Positions 37,070 to 45,604 of a DNA stretch of 64,000 nt are shown here, in pieces. Every line of letters starts with the position of its first letter. Position 1 is the first letter of the stretch. A program made the position numbers and the translations under genes. The stretch lies in the NCBI RefSeq assembly GCF_018131185.1, contig NZ_JAFCJE010000008.1:1-64000 (forward strand), given 5' to 3'. Source of the stretch: Bradyrhizobium diazoefficiens. Lineage in GTDB: Bacteria; Pseudomonadota; Alphaproteobacteria; Rhizobiales; Xanthobacteraceae. The notes below the pieces were generated by a model that worked only from the letters and a program-made list of their open reading frames with translations, had not been told where the DNA came from and made no database searches.

Positions 37070-38935
37070 ATGAGTGTCGATGCCGACGTGACTGACCGCA
37101 TCGCGGCGCTTCCGGGAACGGCGGGTTTCGCCGTGCTCGATCAAGTGCTGTGGAATCAGCTCCGAGCGGCGGAAAACGCCGAAGCCTTTTCTGTTGCGTG
37201 GCTTGCCCTGCAATGCCGCCTGATTGAGGGCGCAACCGGCGGCGTCGTCGTGCTCGGCCAGCCGGACGTCGGACCCTTTGCGCCGGCCGCCGTGTGGCCG
37301 GACGAGAACGTCACCCGGCCAGAACTCACCAATGCGGCCGAGCAGGCGATGAAGCAGCGGCAGGCCGTCGTTGCGCCTCACGCCGGCGGAGCCGGCCGCT
37401 GTTTCGCCGTGCCGTTGCTCATTGATGAGCGGCTGCACGGCGTCTGCGCCATCGTCGTCTCGAATTCGACGTCGCCGGCCCAGCTCGTCATGCGCCAGCT
37501 CCAGTGGGGCGCGGCCTGGATCGAGCTGTTGCTCAGGCGGGAAGAAAGCACCGCTCAGGCGGAGCAGCGCGAGCGCACCGGCGCCGCGATGGATTTGCTG
37601 GCGACGCTTCTCGAACACAAGCGCCTCGAGGAGGCTGCCACCGCCTTCGTCACCGAATTCGCGCTCAGATTGCAGTGCGATCCGGTCAGCATCGGGTTTG
37701 TGCGCCGCGGGCGTTGCAAGGTGTTTGCGGTTTCTCATTCCGCGGCTTTCGGCAACCGGATGGACCTGATCCGGGACATCGGCGCGGCCATGGACGAGGC
37801 GGTCGACCAGAAGGCCATCGTGCTCTACCCGGCGAACGAGGAATGGGAATACCGCGTCACCCGTGCGCATGCGGATCTGGCGGCCGCGCACAAGACGGGT
37901 GCGATCCTGACCATCCCGTTGCAGGCCGCGGGCGAGATCATCGGGGCCGTTACGCTGGAGCGTCTGCGGGGCCGGGGCTTCGACGAGGCGACCGTCGATC
38001 TGTGCGATGCCGTTGCGGCCGTGGTCGGACCGGTCTTTGCAGAGAAGCGGGCAAACGACCGGCTTCTCATCACCAAGGCGGGTGAGAGCATCGCGACCCA
38101 GGCGCGACGGCTGTTCGGGCCCAATTATTTCGGCCGCAAGCTCGCGGTTGCCCTGACCGCCGTGGTGGTTGGCATTTTCAGCGTTGTCAAGAGCGACTAC
38201 GCCGTCACATCGCCTGCCGTCGTCGAGGGAAAGATTCAAAGGACGCTGGTGGCACCCTTCAACGGCTATCTCGGTGCCGAGTATGTGCGCGCCGGCGCCG
38301 TCGTCCGTGCGGGTCAACTGCTCGCCACGCTCGACGACCAGGATATTTCATTGGAACGGCTGCGCTGGAGCACGACCCGGCGTCAGCGAATGACCGAATA
38401 CGACCGTGCGCTCGCGAAGGGCGAGCGCGCGGAGGCGAACATCGCGCGCAGCCAGGTCGACCAGGCCGACGCACAGCTCGGTCTGCTCGACGAGCAACTG
38501 GCCCGCACCAAGATCACTGCGCCGTTCGACGGCGTTGTCGTCAGCGGCGATCTCAGCCAGAAGATCGGCGGCTCGGTCGAGCGCGGCCAGGAATTGTTCA
38601 AGATCGCGCCGCTGAACGCCTACCGTGTCGTCCTCGAGATCCACGAGAGCGACATCCAGTACGTTCGGGAAGGCCAGGGCGGCACTCTCGTGCTGGCCTC
38701 GCTGCCCGATCTTGCGCTGCGTTATCAGATCGAGCGGATCACCCCGACGTCGGAGCAGGCCGAGGGACGGAATTTCTTCCGCGCGGAAGCCCTGGTCGAA
38801 GGCGCGAACGAACGTCTTCGGCCGAGCATGGCGGGAATTGCCAAAACCGATATCGACCGGCGGCTGCTCATTCACATCTGGACGGACAAGCTCGTCGACT
38901 GGGTGCGGCTTGCGATCTGGCGGTGGCTGCCGTGA
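37070..38935 (+). CDS. GAF-GAF-HlyD membrane adaptor protein
   Basis: A 621-residue protein of unusual build. The N-terminal ~330 residues look like two GAF-type sensory domains (about 40-155 and 185-325, with RCFAVPLLIDERLHGVCAIV and GAILTIPLQAAGEIIGAVTL as the GAF core strands). One membrane segment follows at about 358-376, then a HlyD/membrane-fusion module from about 394 (VAPFNGYLG, a helical hairpin, then ITAPFDGVVVSGD). The sensor part would be cytoplasmic and the adaptor part periplasmic. It lies 129 nt downstream of the giant gene and 55 nt before the M50 fusion, likely in the same operon. The start (ATG 37070) has only a weak ribosome binding site. Function in export is inferred. 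Confidence 0.75.
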   Translation: MSVDADVTDRIAALPGTAGFAVLDQVLWNQLRAAENAEAFSVAWLALQCRLIEGATGGVVVLGQPDVGPFAPAAVWPDENVTRPELTNAAEQAMKQRQAVVAPHAGGAGRCFAVPLLIDERLHGVCAIVVSNSTSPAQLVMRQLQWGAAWIELLLRREESTAQAEQRERTGAAMDLLATLLEHKRLEEAATAFVTEFALRLQCDPVSIGFVRRGRCKVFAVSHSAAFGNRMDLIRDIGAAMDEAVDQKAIVLYPANEEWEYRVTRAHADLAAAHKTGAILTIPLQAAGEIIGAVTLERLRGRGFDEATVDLCDAVAAVVGPVFAEKRANDRLLITKAGESIATQARRLFGPNYFGRKLAVALTAVVVGIFSVVKSDYAVTSPAVVEGKIQRTLVAPFNGYLGAEYVRAGAVVRAGQLLATLDDQDISLERLRWSTTRRQRMTEYDRALAKGERAEANIARSQVDQADAQLGLLDEQLARTKITAPFDGVVVSGDLSQKIGGSVERGQELFKIAPLNAYRVVLEIHESDIQYVREGQGGTLVLASLPDLALRYQIERITPTSEQAEGRNFFRAEALVEGANERLRPSMAGIAKTDIDRRLLIHIWTDKLVDWVRLAIWRWLP

Positions 38936-38990
38936 GCAAGTCCCGTTCCGCCGCACCGAGAACAGAAATTAGGGCCAGCTAGGCGTAAGC

Positions 38991-41138
38991 ATGGACAAGT
39001 CGTTTCATAGCGCGTCTTGGTACCGGGTTGCCAATGTGCGGCCCCGGCTGCGGTCCCATGCGCGCATTCATCGCCATCAGTTTCGCGGGCAGCTCTGGTA
39101 CGTCCTCCAGGATCGCACGTCGGGCCGCTTGCATCGTTTCTCGCCCGAGGCCTACCTCATCATCAGCCTCATGAACGGCGAACGCACCGTTCAGGAGATC
39201 TGGGACGTCGCCGGCGCGCGGTTGCAGGATGATGTCCTGACCCAGGACCAGGTCATTCGCCTGCTCGGCCAGTTGCATGCCGCCGATGTGCTCTACGGCG
39301 ATACACCGCCGTTCTTCGAAGAATTGTCGGACCGCGGCCGTCGCCAGCGTCAACGAAAGCTGATGATGAGCTTCATGAATCCGCTGGCGCTGCGGATTCC
39401 GCTGCTGGACCCGGACAATTTCCTCGGCGCAACTCTCCCGCTGATCAGGCCGCTCTTCTCGGTCGTCGGCATCGCGATCTATCTCGCGTTCCTCGTCTAT
39501 GGCTGCGTTCTTTGGGGCCAGCATTGGTCGGAGCTCACCTCCGATATCGCCGACCGCGTTCTGGCGACTGAATCGCTGCTCCTGCTCGCGATATCCTATC
39601 CGGTCGTGAAGACGTTCCATGAATTCGGCCATGCCTACGCGGTCAAGTGGCTCGGTGGCCATGTCCACGAAGTCGGTGTGATGCTTCTGGTCTTCATGCC
39701 GGTGCCCTATGTGGACGCCTCGGACAGCGCGGCGTTTCAGGACAAGTGGCAGCGCGCGCTGGTCGGCGCGGCCGGCATCCTTGTCGAGCTTTTCCTCGCG
39801 GCCATCGCGATAGTGTTGTGGGTGAATTCGGAGGAGGGCATCTTCAGGGCGCTGATGTTCAGCGTCATGCTGATCGGCGGCGTCTCGACCGTGCTGTTCA
39901 ACGGCAATCCCTTGCTGCGTTTCGACGGCTATTACGTGTTCTCGGATCTTCTCGAGATTCCCAATCTCGGCAGCCGGTCGAACCAGTATCTGGGTTACCT
40001 GCTCAAGCGTTACGCGTTCGGCCTCACCGACGCGCAGTCGCCGGTGACCGCGCCCGGCGAACGGTTTTGGCTGTTCAGCTACTCGATTGCCTCATTTGCC
40101 TATCGTCTCGTTGTGACGTTCGCCATCGTTGTTCTGGTCGCCAACCAGTTCTTCATCATCGGCATTCTCATCGCCATGTGGTCGGTGATCCTGATGCTGG
40201 GTCTTCCCCTCCTCAAGCAGTTACAGTTCCTGTTCACGAACCCCGTTCTCAATCGCAAACGCAGTCGCGCGCTGCTCGTTTCTGGAGCCTTTGTGGTGAC
40301 CTGCGCCGCGATCTTCTTCCTGCTGCCGCTGCCGTACTCGACCATGGCCGAGGGCATCGTGTGGGTCCGCGGCGAGGCCATCGTGCATGCCGGCGCCGAC
40401 GGGATCGTCGAGGAAATTTCAGTATCGCCCAATACCGGCGTCACGACCGGGACATTGCTCATCAAGCTTTCCGATCCGGGCGTTGCGGCGCGCGTGAGGC
40501 TGCTCGAAGCGCGCGTGGCCGAGCTTGAGTCCCGCCGCGCGATGCTCGAGGTCACCAACCAGTCTGAAATGCAGATCGCCCGCGAGGAACTGCGCCAGGC
40601 TCAGGCCGATCTCGCCTTGGCGAAGCAGCGACAGACCGAGCTCAGCGTTCGCAGCCGGACCGACGGGCAGTTCATTCTGCCGCGCGCGACGGACCTGGTC
40701 GGGCGGTTCGTCAAGAAGGGCGAGGTGCTGGGCTACGTCGTCCGCTTCGAAAGCCCGGTCATTCTGGCGGTCGTTCCCGAGGACAGCGCCGATCTTGTGC
40801 GCCAGCAAACGAAAGAGCTAGACGTGCGTTTTGTTGGAACGCGCGACGCCACATTCGAGGCGCGGATCGCGCGCGAGGTGCCGGCGCTCGCCGCCGATCT
40901 TCCCAACCGGGCGCTGAGCACGCATGGCGGCGGCCAGATCGCTCTCGACCCCACCGACACCCGAAAGGAGAAAGCCCTCACCAAACTCCTGCATCTTGAG
41001 ATCCAGCTTCTCGGCACGTTCGACTCCGATCGCATCGGCGAGCGCGCCTATGTCCGCTTTTTCCACGGCAACGAACCACTTGCGGGAAGGATTTATCGCG
41101 CGTCGCGGCAGGTCTTCCTCAAGCACTTCAAGGTGTGA
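38991..41138 (+). CDS. PqqD-like / M50 site-2 protease / HlyD fusion protein
   Basis: A 715-residue polytopic membrane protein. Residues 20-110 resemble a PqqD-like peptide-binding domain (QLWYVLQDRTSGRLHRFSPE). The central part has several membrane segments and the M50 zinc-protease motif HEFGH at H210-H214, with the third ligand in LLRFDGYY at D312. The C-terminal ~270 residues form a HlyD-like adaptor (AIVHAGADGIVEEISV, a coiled hairpin, then RTDGQFILPRATDLVGRFV). Proteins of this build occur with bacteriocin or peptide exporters and with large surface-protein clusters. Here the neighbours suggest it processes or guides the giant protein. All zinc ligands are present, so it could be active. 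Cleavage of a substrate is inferred. Confidence 0.8.
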   Translation: MDKSFHSASWYRVANVRPRLRSHARIHRHQFRGQLWYVLQDRTSGRLHRFSPEAYLIISLMNGERTVQEIWDVAGARLQDDVLTQDQVIRLLGQLHAADVLYGDTPPFFEELSDRGRRQRQRKLMMSFMNPLALRIPLLDPDNFLGATLPLIRPLFSVVGIAIYLAFLVYGCVLWGQHWSELTSDIADRVLATESLLLLAISYPVVKTFHEFGHAYAVKWLGGHVHEVGVMLLVFMPVPYVDASDSAAFQDKWQRALVGAAGILVELFLAAIAIVLWVNSEEGIFRALMFSVMLIGGVSTVLFNGNPLLRFDGYYVFSDLLEIPNLGSRSNQYLGYLLKRYAFGLTDAQSPVTAPGERFWLFSYSIASFAYRLVVTFAIVVLVANQFFIIGILIAMWSVILMLGLPLLKQLQFLFTNPVLNRKRSRALLVSGAFVVTCAAIFFLLPLPYSTMAEGIVWVRGEAIVHAGADGIVEEISVSPNTGVTTGTLLIKLSDPGVAARVRLLEARVAELESRRAMLEVTNQSEMQIAREELRQAQADLALAKQRQTELSVRSRTDGQFILPRATDLVGRFVKKGEVLGYVVRFESPVILAVVPEDSADLVRQQTKELDVRFVGTRDATFEARIAREVPALAADLPNRALSTHGGGQIALDPTDTRKEKALTKLLHLEIQLLGTFDSDRIGERAYVRFFHGNEPLAGRIYRASRQVFLKHFKV

Positions 41139-41209
41139 ACGATTGCGCACCCGACGAGTGAACATTCAAAGACGCGTTCAGTAACCACGACAACGAAGGG
41201 ATGAGACCA

Positions 41210-42046
41210 ATGGCCATTCAACAGCTCTTCTATGAGACCGCAGTTCCCGTCAGCTTCCAGCGCCACAAGGATTGGTCCGTAAAGACCGGAAACAGCTATT
41301 CTTTCGCCAACAAGGTCAACTCAGTCCCGGTCACGGCCATCGAGTTTGCGATGGCGGCGGCTGAGTATCCGATCGTTTTCGCCGGTTCCGAAGGAAACAT
41401 CATGCCGGCCATCGTGCTCGGCGTGCGCGACGGCGAGAATCTCTACGTCGGCCCGGACGGCGCCTGGCAGGGAAAATACATCCCGGCGTTCGTGCGGCGC
41501 TATCCGTTCGTGTTCGCGCAGGACAAGGACGGCAAGAACCTCATCCTTTACGTCGATGAAAAGTTCGAAGGGATGAACCAGACCGGCCGCGGCGAGCGGT
41601 TGTTCGACTCCGACGGTGCGCAGACGCAGTACCTGAAGAGCATTCTCAACTTTCTTCAGGACTATCAGGCGCGCTTCCAGCGCACCAAGGTCTTCTGCCA
41701 GAAGCTGGAAGAGCTGAAATTGCTCCAGCCGATGCAGGCGCAGTTCAACCTGAACACCGGCGAGCAGCGCACGCTGTCCGGCTTCATGACGATCGACCGC
41801 GAAAAGCTCAAGGGGCTGTCCGGCGACGTGCTGGCCGACCTTGCGCAGAAGGACGAATTGGAGTGCGCGTATCTGCACCTTGCCTCGCTCCGTCACTTCC
41901 GCGGCATGCTTGAGCGTTTTGCGCCGAAGCAGCAGACCATCGGCACCGAGGCCGAAAGCGATGCGTCAGCGAACGGCGAGGGCTCATCGAAGGCCGAAGG
42001 CAAGAAGAAGAACGGCCGCGCCCACGCCGAGGCGACCGTCGAGTAA
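41210..42046 (+). CDS. SapC-family protein
   Basis: A 278-residue protein resembling the SapC family, named after a protein linked to the Campylobacter fetus surface layer. Visible features are the N-terminal YETAVPVSFQRHKDW, the central PAFVRRYPFVFAQDKDGKNL typical of the family, and a Lys/Glu-rich disordered tail from about residue 250. No signal peptide or membrane segment is seen, so it is probably cytoplasmic. The start at 41210 is favoured because GAAGGG lies 10 nt upstream; ATG 41201 would add three residues. It sits between the M50 fusion and the SecA-like gene, 18 nt before the latter. A chaperone or targeting role is possible but unproven. Confidence 0.8.
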   Translation: MAIQQLFYETAVPVSFQRHKDWSVKTGNSYSFANKVNSVPVTAIEFAMAAAEYPIVFAGSEGNIMPAIVLGVRDGENLYVGPDGAWQGKYIPAFVRRYPFVFAQDKDGKNLILYVDEKFEGMNQTGRGERLFDSDGAQTQYLKSILNFLQDYQARFQRTKVFCQKLEELKLLQPMQAQFNLNTGEQRTLSGFMTIDREKLKGLSGDVLADLAQKDELECAYLHLASLRHFRGMLERFAPKQQTIGTEAESDASANGEGSSKAEGKKKNGRAHAEATVE

Positions 42047-42064
42047 GCACGGCGGAGGCTGACC

Positions 42065-44047
42065 GTGGCCATCGCCAGCACCTGGTCGCTGCAAACTCTG
42101 GACCCTTATCCGGAGCGTGACGACCCGCCGCAGCACTGGCTCGACGCAGTCGAAACGGCGACGCTGGCCCTCCCGCGCAAGCTGGGGGTCCGGTTCAGGC
42201 GGCGAAGGTGGCGGCGTCTCGTCGGCGAGATTGCCGCCCGCGAAGCAGAGCTCGTTCAACTCGATGACGAGCAGCTCTCGCGGGCGGCGCTTCGCGTTCG
42301 CGCGGAGTTGCGCCGTGGCGGCCTGAAGGACGCAGGCATTGTCGGCAGCTTTGCGATCATCCGGGAAGTGACGCGGCGCCGGGTCGGCAAGCGCCATCAC
42401 GACGTGCAGGTTCTCGGTGGACTGGCGATGCTGGAGGGCTGCGTCGCCGAGATGGACACCGGCGAAGGCAAAACCATCACGGCGGTTCTGGCGGCCGCGA
42501 CGGCGGCCTTGTCCGGGATGCCGGTCCATGTCGTGACCGTCAACGATTACCTCGCGGCGCGGGACGCGCGCGAGCTCGAGCCGATCTACAGCTCGCTCGG
42601 CCTTGGCATCGGCACGATCGTGCATGGCCTGTCGCCGGAGGAGCGGCGCGCCGCCTACGCCCGCGACGTCATTTATGCCAGCAACAAGGAAATCGCGTTC
42701 GATTACCTTCGCGACCGGCTTGCCATGGGCTCCCGGCCGCGGGCGGTGCGGCTCAAGCTGCGGCGCTTGCAGCAGGCCTCGGCGGGAGACGACCGGCGCG
42801 TCATGCGTGGTCTGCCGTTCGCGATCGTCGACGAGGCCGACAGCGTCCTCATCGACGAGGCGAGGACACCGCTGATCATTTCGCAGCAGACCGACGCCGC
42901 CGAAGAACGCCGCTGGGCCGAGGATGCATTCGGCATGGTCGGCAAGCTCGTTCCCGATCGCGACTACCGGTTCTTGCGCGAGGAACGCCGGATCGAGCTC
43001 ACGGCAACCGGGCGTGAAACGCTCGCGGAGCTCGGGGCGGAGATGGGCGGCGTCTGGCTCAGCAAGATCCGCCGCGAGGAGGCGGCGCGTCAGGCGCTAG
43101 GCGCGCAGCTCCTGTTCCAGCGCGGCGACCATTACATCGTCCGCGAGGGAAAGGTCGAGATCGTCGACGAATACACCGGTCGCATCATGGCGGACCGCTC
43201 CTGGAGCGACGGCCTGCACCAGCTCGTCGAAGTGAAGGAGGGGTGTGAGGTCACGTCGCGCAAATTGCCCATGGCGCGAATGACCTATCAGCGCTTCTTC
43301 CGCCGCTATCAGAAGCTTGCGGGGATGACCGGCACCGCGTGGGAGACGACGTCCGAGTTCTGGAGCGTCTACCGGCTGCGGGTCGTGCGCGTGCCGACGA
43401 ACGTCCCGTCGCGCCGGCGCCGGCTTCCGATTTTGGTCTGTGCCAGCGAGGACGAGAAATGGAAGCTCGTCGTCGAACGCACGCAAGCTGTGCTGAAAGA
43501 GCAGCGCTCCGTGCTCATCGGCACCCGCTCCATCGCCGCATCGCTGCGCCTGAGCGCGATACTGAAGGAGGTCGGGTTACAGCATTCGGTGCTCAACGCC
43601 GAAAATGACGGCGAGGAAGCCGACATCATCGCCGACGCGGGCGAGGCGGGCCGCGTCACGGTGGCAACCAACATGGCCGGACGTGGCGTCGATATTCGCC
43701 TGATGCCCGGCGTTGCGGAGCGGGGCGGCTTGCACGTGATATTGACGGAGCGGCATGACGCCGGTCGCATCGACCGTCAGCTCGAAGGCCGCGCCGGACG
43801 GCGCGGCGAAATGGGCAGCACGGAAGCGATCCTCTCTCTCGACGACTCGCTTCTCGAGCTCGTCGTGCGGCACCCGTTGCGCCTCCTGGCGCGCCATCCT
43901 GGGGCGCTGGGGCATTTTGCGGCCCGTCCTCTTTTCAGGATGGCGCAGAAGCGCGCCGAGCGAGCCCACTTTCGCGCGCGCCATGCCCTGCTCGCCGAGG
44001 ACCGCCGGCTGGGGAACCTCCTGGCGTTCTCCGGAGGCATGGAGTGA
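42065..44047 (+). CDS. SecA-like preprotein translocase ATPase, short accessory form
   Basis: A 660-residue SecA homologue. Walker A is DTGEGKT with K136. The DEAD-like box is DEAD at 256-259, followed by SVLIDEARTPLIIS leading into the preprotein-binding domain. The second nucleotide domain holds TNMAGRGVD at 535-543 and QLEGRAGRRGE near 575. Housekeeping SecA has about 900 residues. Here the protein ends soon after the second motor domain, so most of the helical scaffold/wing and the C-terminal zinc tail are missing. It starts with GTG at 42065, preceded by GGCGGAGG. As the last gene of the cluster it is best read as a dedicated accessory SecA for the giant protein; this is inferred from context. 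Confidence 0.85.
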   Translation: MAIASTWSLQTLDPYPERDDPPQHWLDAVETATLALPRKLGVRFRRRRWRRLVGEIAAREAELVQLDDEQLSRAALRVRAELRRGGLKDAGIVGSFAIIREVTRRRVGKRHHDVQVLGGLAMLEGCVAEMDTGEGKTITAVLAAATAALSGMPVHVVTVNDYLAARDARELEPIYSSLGLGIGTIVHGLSPEERRAAYARDVIYASNKEIAFDYLRDRLAMGSRPRAVRLKLRRLQQASAGDDRRVMRGLPFAIVDEADSVLIDEARTPLIISQQTDAAEERRWAEDAFGMVGKLVPDRDYRFLREERRIELTATGRETLAELGAEMGGVWLSKIRREEAARQALGAQLLFQRGDHYIVREGKVEIVDEYTGRIMADRSWSDGLHQLVEVKEGCEVTSRKLPMARMTYQRFFRRYQKLAGMTGTAWETTSEFWSVYRLRVVRVPTNVPSRRRRLPILVCASEDEKWKLVVERTQAVLKEQRSVLIGTRSIAASLRLSAILKEVGLQHSVLNAENDGEEADIIADAGEAGRVTVATNMAGRGVDIRLMPGVAERGGLHVILTERHDAGRIDRQLEGRAGRRGEMGSTEAILSLDDSLLELVVRHPLRLLARHPGALGHFAARPLFRMAQKRAERAHFRARHALLAEDRRLGNLLAFSGGME

Positions 44048-44083
44048 GGTCTCCGGTAAACTGCGGCCGCTCCCCTCGGATAT

Positions 44084-44325
44084 TCATTCCGGCTGAATGC
44101 CGAGCTTCTTGAAGTCGTCCCTGTATTGATGGCCTGCCGTCGAATATCGGCGTCGCGGGTGTCCCCTGCTACAGGAGATTCCCGGTCCCCTCGATCAGCC
44201 TCTTGAGATCGGGTGAATTTCATGGCCTGCGCCATTGCGGCGCGCAGCTTGGTGAGGACCGGTTTCGGTGTGCTGGCCGGAGCCCAGATCCCTGAAAGCG
44301 CTCCGTCATTGATGGTGCGCGGTTA
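44084..44325 (-). pseudogene. Fragment of a TctC-type (tripartite tricarboxylate transporter) receptor gene
   Basis: Read on the minus strand, the DNA encodes the C-terminal part of a TctC/Bug-type solute receptor in pieces. GALSGIWAPASTPKPVLTK appears first, with its continuation AAMAQAMK. A frame change follows, and the end YRDDFKKLGIQPE then a stop is in another frame. At least two frameshifts and the loss of everything upstream show that it is dead. The fragment abuts the IS630 remnant and ends about 37 nt from the SecA-like gene in convergent orientation. It is too broken to appear as one open frame. Confidence 0.65.
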
Positions 44326-44411
44326 GCTAGAGCATGTTATTTTTTACCGAAATCGGATTCCCAGCGGGCAGAATTTCTGATTCAAACTCCATGCTGGGCA
44401 CGTGGGCCAGC

Positions 44412-45209
44412 ATGGATGACGCGACCTATTCGGAAGACCTTCGCGAACTCGCTCTGGCGAGGGCTGATGCAGGCGAGACGGTTCGTTCGATTGCAGAAGC
44501 GCTTCAGATCAATCTTTCCTGTGTGACGAAGTGGAAGAATCTACGGCGGGAGACCGGAGGCGTTTCTCCCGGGAAGATCGGCGGTCACAAGAAGCCGGTT
44601 CTGTCCGGCGCTAACGCGGACTGGCTGCGCAAACTCATTCGCTCCGGACCATTCACTTTGCGGAAGCTGACGCAGGAACTGGCTGAGCGCGGGATCAAGA
44701 CAGACGTGCGGGCGGTATGGACGTTCGTTCACGCCGAGGGGCTGAGCTTCAAAAAAAACGCTCCGGCCGGCCGAACAAGACCGCCCCGATATCGCGCGTA
44801 AGCGGGCGCGCTGGAAGGCCATCAGAGCAGGATCGAGGCTTCATGCCTAATCTTTGTCGACGAGACCTGGATCAAAACCAACATGGCGCCACTGCGCGGC
44901 TGGGGACCGAGTCGGCAGCGTCTTGAAGCATCTGCGCCTTTTGGCCACTGGAAGACCATGACTTTCATTGCAGCGCTGCGCCACGACCGGATCAGCGCGC
45001 CCTGGGTTATCGATGGCCCTATCAACGGTGAACTCTTCACGCTCTATGTCGAGAAAGTGTTGGCCCCCACCTTGGCGAAAGGCGAGGTCGTCATCCTCGA
45101 CAATCTCGGTAGTCACAAGGGCAAGGCTGCCCGCAACGCCATCCGCGCAACAGGAGCTCATCTACTCTTCCTGCCGCCCTACAGCCCCGACCTCAATCCG
45201 ATCGAACAG
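44412..45209 (+). pseudogene. IS630-family transposase, broken
   Basis: The first part (44412-44801) encodes the helix-turn-helix half typical of IS630 (YSEDLRELALARADAGETVR, then GKIGGHKKPVLSGANADWLR and TDVRAVWTFVHAEGLSFKK). The catalytic half follows in other frames: IFVDETWIKTNMAPLRGWG with the first catalytic Asp near 44860, then VILDNLGSHKGKAARN with the second, and YSPDLNPIEQ where the third acid lies. Frameshifts near 44760-44860 split the gene, and homology stops abruptly at about 45209, so the 3' end and right terminal repeat are gone. It cannot move by itself. Confidence 0.8.
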
Positions 45210-45385
45210 TGGTCTAGCGATGTAGCGGACCAGAGACTCGAGCCCGGAACTCGGATGGACCGCTTAGCAAGCCGGCACGTTGCTTACCCGGGGTTGGATT
45301 TCTCGCTGTAAGCTACTGATCTGTATTGACGGGACCTTGGCCTGGTTGGAGAAATTCTCTCGAGAAATCAACGCTAACAGCATGC

Positions 45386-45430
45386 CTCTTAATCAGCTGG
45401 TCCCAGGTTCGAGCCCTAGTGCGCCCACCA
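45386..45430 (+). repeat. Right attachment-site copy of the tRNA-Lys 3' end
   Basis: 45 nt matching 4731-4775 of tRNA-Lys with two substitutions (GCGGGTC to GCTGGTC, and CCTGGTG to CCTAGTG), including the CCA end. The sequence before 45386 does not resemble the 5' half of a tRNA, so this is not a second tRNA gene. A hairpin with a T run follows directly, as expected of the original tRNA terminator. Confidence 0.75.
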
Positions 45431-45444
45431 CCCTTAAGCGATTG

Positions 45445-45462
45445 GCCCGCAAGGGCTTTTTT
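45445..45462 (+). terminator. Hairpin terminator beside the tRNA 3' fragment
   Basis: GCCC-GCAA-GGGC followed by six T residues, 15 nt after the duplicated CCA end. It is probably the original terminator of tRNA-Lys, displaced by the insertion. This is inferred from its position. Confidence 0.7.
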
Positions 45463-45604
45463 AAATTCCGCGACAGAACAAACTGGGTCTCGTGCGACGC
45501 TTTTGATGGTCGTACGTCGCACGCCGTGCGACGAGCCGGATCATTAGGGCCGAAGCTCATCCACCGCTGAAACGCGCAGCAAAATGAGACCTACTGGTCT
45601 GCGT

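Noticed and set aside
18878..38317. Very long open frames on the minus strand opposite the giant gene (over 1200 to 2500 codons each)
   Set aside because: They are Arg/Asp/Val/Ala-rich mirror images of GC-biased codons in the real gene, have no recognisable domains or ribosome binding sites, and lie wholly antisense to a protein with clear repeats and motifs.
45386..45430. A second tRNA-Lys gene
   Set aside because: Only the part from the anticodon loop onward is present; the preceding sequence cannot form the acceptor 5' strand, D arm or 5' anticodon stem.
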